64,000 nt of DNA from Actinoallomurus soli (GTDB taxonomy: Bacteria > Actinomycetota > Actinomycetes > Streptosporangiales > Streptosporangiaceae). The stretch lies in contig NZ_JAMXMV010000004.1 in NCBI RefSeq assembly GCF_024055715.1, forward strand, positions 434,001-498,000, read 5' to 3'. Below are positions 63,112 through 64,000 of this stretch, piece after piece (position 1 is the stretch's first letter; each line of letters opens with the position of its first letter). The position numbers and the translations under genes are program-made. The notes under the pieces were generated by a model, which did not search any database, had not been told where the DNA came from, and worked only from the letters and a program-made list of their open reading frames with translations.

Positions 63112-63145
63112 CAGCCCGCCCCGGCGACTGGGCCGGGACGGGCTG
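63112..63145 (-). terminator. Hairpin between rpmG and hadA
   Basis: A 14-bp stem with one mismatch (CAGCCCG-CCCGGC and GCCGGG-CGGGCTG) lies 40 bp after the rpmG stop. It probably limits read-through from tRNA-rpmG into hadA. Confidence 0.65.
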
Positions 63146-63185
63146 TGTACGTCAGGGAACGCCGGCCGGCGAGCCCGCACCCGCC

Positions 63186-63350
63186 TCAGCGGGTCTCGCG
63201 GTGCGCCTGGTGCTTACGGCAGTTCGGGCAGTACTTCTTCAGCTCCAGGCGATCCGGGTCGTTACGCCGGTTCTTCCGGGTGATGTAGTTGCGGTGCTTG
63301 CACTCCTGGCAGGCCAGCGTGATCTTTGGCCGTACGTCGGTGGCAGCCAC
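63186..63350 (-). CDS. rpmG: 50S ribosomal protein L33, zinc form
   Basis: The 54-residue product starts GTG ([17 protein letters not shown]) and has two CxxC pairs, C14-C17 and C41-C44, so it binds zinc. Ends KHQAHRETR. Start by family length; a usable GAAAGG is upstream. Lies between tRNA-Met and hadA, as in M. tuberculosis. Confidence 0.96.
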   Translation of the reverse strand: MAATDVRPKITLACQECKHRNYITRKNRRNDPDRLELKKYCPNCRKHQAHRETR

Positions 63351-63423
63351 GAGGGAGTGCCTTTCTGGTGAGGGACACTGGACAGCGACCTACCGCCTCC
63401 CTGCGAGAGGGAAGGCGGTGAGG

Positions 63424-63500
63424 TGGTAGCGGAGGCCGGACTTGAACCGGCGACACAGCGATTATGAGCCGCTTGCTCTGCCTGACTGAGCTACTCCGCC
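63424..63500 (-). tRNA. tRNA-Met (anticodon CAU), CCA encoded
   Basis: A complete 77-nt cloverleaf: acceptor GGCGGAG with CTCCGCT (G1.U72 pair), loop CTCATAA with anticodon CAT, T-arm GGTTCAAGTCC, and 3' ACCA encoded. Absence of three G-C pairs in the anticodon stem argues against the initiator; elongator Met is the best call. A tRNA-Ile2(CAU) cannot be ruled out by eye. Confidence 0.88.
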
Positions 63501-63564
63501 GCGAGGTCGGGACGACCGGAGAAAAGGATACCGGACTCTCCGGGCCCGCCCGAACAGACGAAAC

Positions 63565-63588
63565 CCCGGCCCACTGCGGCGGACCGGG
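63565..63588 (-). terminator. Hairpin between tRNA-Thr and tRNA-Met
   Basis: CCCGGCCC pairs with GGACCGGG (one mismatch) around a short loop, followed by GTTTCGTC on the minus strand. It would separate the two tRNA transcripts. Confidence 0.45.
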
Positions 63589-63602
63589 ATATCGGCTGCT
63601 AG

Positions 63603-63675
63603 AGCCCCCTTACGGAATCGAACCGTAGACCTTCTCCTTACCATGGAGACGCTCTGCCGACTGAGCTAAGGGGGC
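63603..63675 (-). tRNA. tRNA-Thr (anticodon GGT)
   Basis: Cloverleaf with acceptor GCCCCCT/AGGGGGC, D-arm GCTC...GAGC, anticodon stem TCTCC/GGAGA with loop ATGGTAA (anticodon GGT), T-arm GGTTCGATTCC and discriminator T. CCA not encoded. Pairs with tRNA-Met in the conserved thrT-metT-rpmG order. Confidence 0.94.
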
Positions 63676-63755
63676 GTGCGCCCTTCCGCGCTCCGTAACC
63701 ATACACGCTGCGCGGCCCGGACACGAAATCGATTCATCGTCCCAGCTCAGCGGGG

Positions 63756-64000
63756 TCAGCGGAGGAGCCGGCGGGCGATGACGACCTGCTGGATCTGGCT
63801 GGTGCCCTCGTAGATCCGGAACAGGCGTACGTCCCGGTACAGCCGCTCGACGACGACACCGCGCATGTAGCCCATGCCGCCGAAGACCTGGACGGCGCGG
63901 TCGGCGACGCGACCGGCCATCTCCGAGCAGAAGTACTTCGCGCAGGAGGGGCCGAGCTTGCGGTCCTCCCCCGTGTCGTACGCCTCGGCCGCCTGCAGCA
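63756..64000 (-). CDS. Acyl-CoA dehydrogenase, partial (5' part outside window)
   Basis: The last 81 residues of an acyl-CoA dehydrogenase end here: VFGGMGYMRGVVVERLYRD, RIYEGTSQIQQVVIARRLL and a stop at 63756. FGGMGY and YEGTSQIQ are family signatures of the C-terminal helical domain. The catalytic and FAD regions lie beyond the window edge, so substrate chain length is unknown. Confidence 0.92.
   Translation of the reverse strand, partial: LQAAEAYDTGEDRKLGPSCAKYFCSEMAGRVADRAVQVFGGMGYMRGVVVERLYRDVRLFRIYEGTSQIQQVVIARRLLR

Noticed and set aside
63424-63500. Initiator tRNA-fMet
   Set aside because: The anticodon stem lacks the three G-C pairs of initiators and the acceptor end is G1.U72 rather than the C1-A72 mismatch.

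Overview
The window is a high-GC chromosomal segment from an actinobacterium. Evidence is the strongly GC-biased third codon positions, frequent GTG starts, 4-base GTGA/ATGA and 5-base TGATG stop-start overlaps, a complete mce lipid-import locus and zinc-form ribosomal proteins. Gene content and order (tRNA-Thr, tRNA-Met, rpmG, hadA, hadB ... tRNA-Trp, secE, nusG, rplK, rplA, rplJ, rplL, [mce], rpoB, rpoC, rpsL, rpsG, fusA, tuf, S10-spc-alpha operons) resemble Mycobacterium and Streptosporangiales. An Actinomadura/Thermomonospora-like organism is my inference, not proven by the sequence.

Layout from low to high coordinate (most genes are on the minus strand, so transcription runs right to left). 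1-1920: alpha-operon genes rpsD (cut by the window edge), rpsK, rpsM, rpmJ, infA. 2256-4586: an accessory block with an HD-domain protein, a divergent GlxA-type regulator and a small DUF1707-like membrane protein. 4821-17535: map, adk, secY and the spc/S10 ribosomal protein operons. 17649-21923: str operon (tuf, fusA, rpsG, rpsL). 22381-24972: a large low-complexity tail-anchored protein. 25247-32732: rpoC and rpoB. 33106-44509: an mce lipid transporter locus (ATPase, two YrbE permeases, five MCE proteins, two Mce-associated proteins), interrupted between mceA and mceB by a TnpB-only IS200/IS605-type element. 44917-51675: a frameshifted small gene, rplL, rplJ, two paralogous lipoproteins, rplA, rplK, nusG, secE and tRNA-Trp. 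51862-61038: an accessory metabolic/regulatory block (aminotransferase, ECF-type sigma factor and its putative membrane partner, a repeat-rich exported protein, an adenosine-deaminase-like enzyme, a double GNAT protein, and a response regulator/DUF418/histidine kinase set). 61102-64000: murB, hadB, hadA, rpmG, tRNA-Met, tRNA-Thr and the end of an acyl-CoA dehydrogenase.

Functionally the window holds most of the core transcription and translation machinery: RNA polymerase beta/beta', NusG, about 30 ribosomal proteins, EF-Tu, EF-G, IF-1, and protein export and maturation by SecY/SecE/Map. Envelope functions are interleaved: mce import, lipoproteins, MurB, and a HadAB-like dehydratase.

I found no CRISPR array, phage or biosynthetic cluster. 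The most unusual signals are small. (i) A precise TnpB-element insertion lies exactly at a former 4-base mceA/mceB overlap. (ii) A second, diverged copy of the rplP 3' end forms a 22-codon ORF with overlaps on both sides. (iii) A perfect 39-nt copy of an internal fusA segment sits between the arms of a hairpin after tuf. (iv) RpoB carries Asn at the main rifampicin-resistance position. (v) Several short repeat families begin at or just after stop codons.
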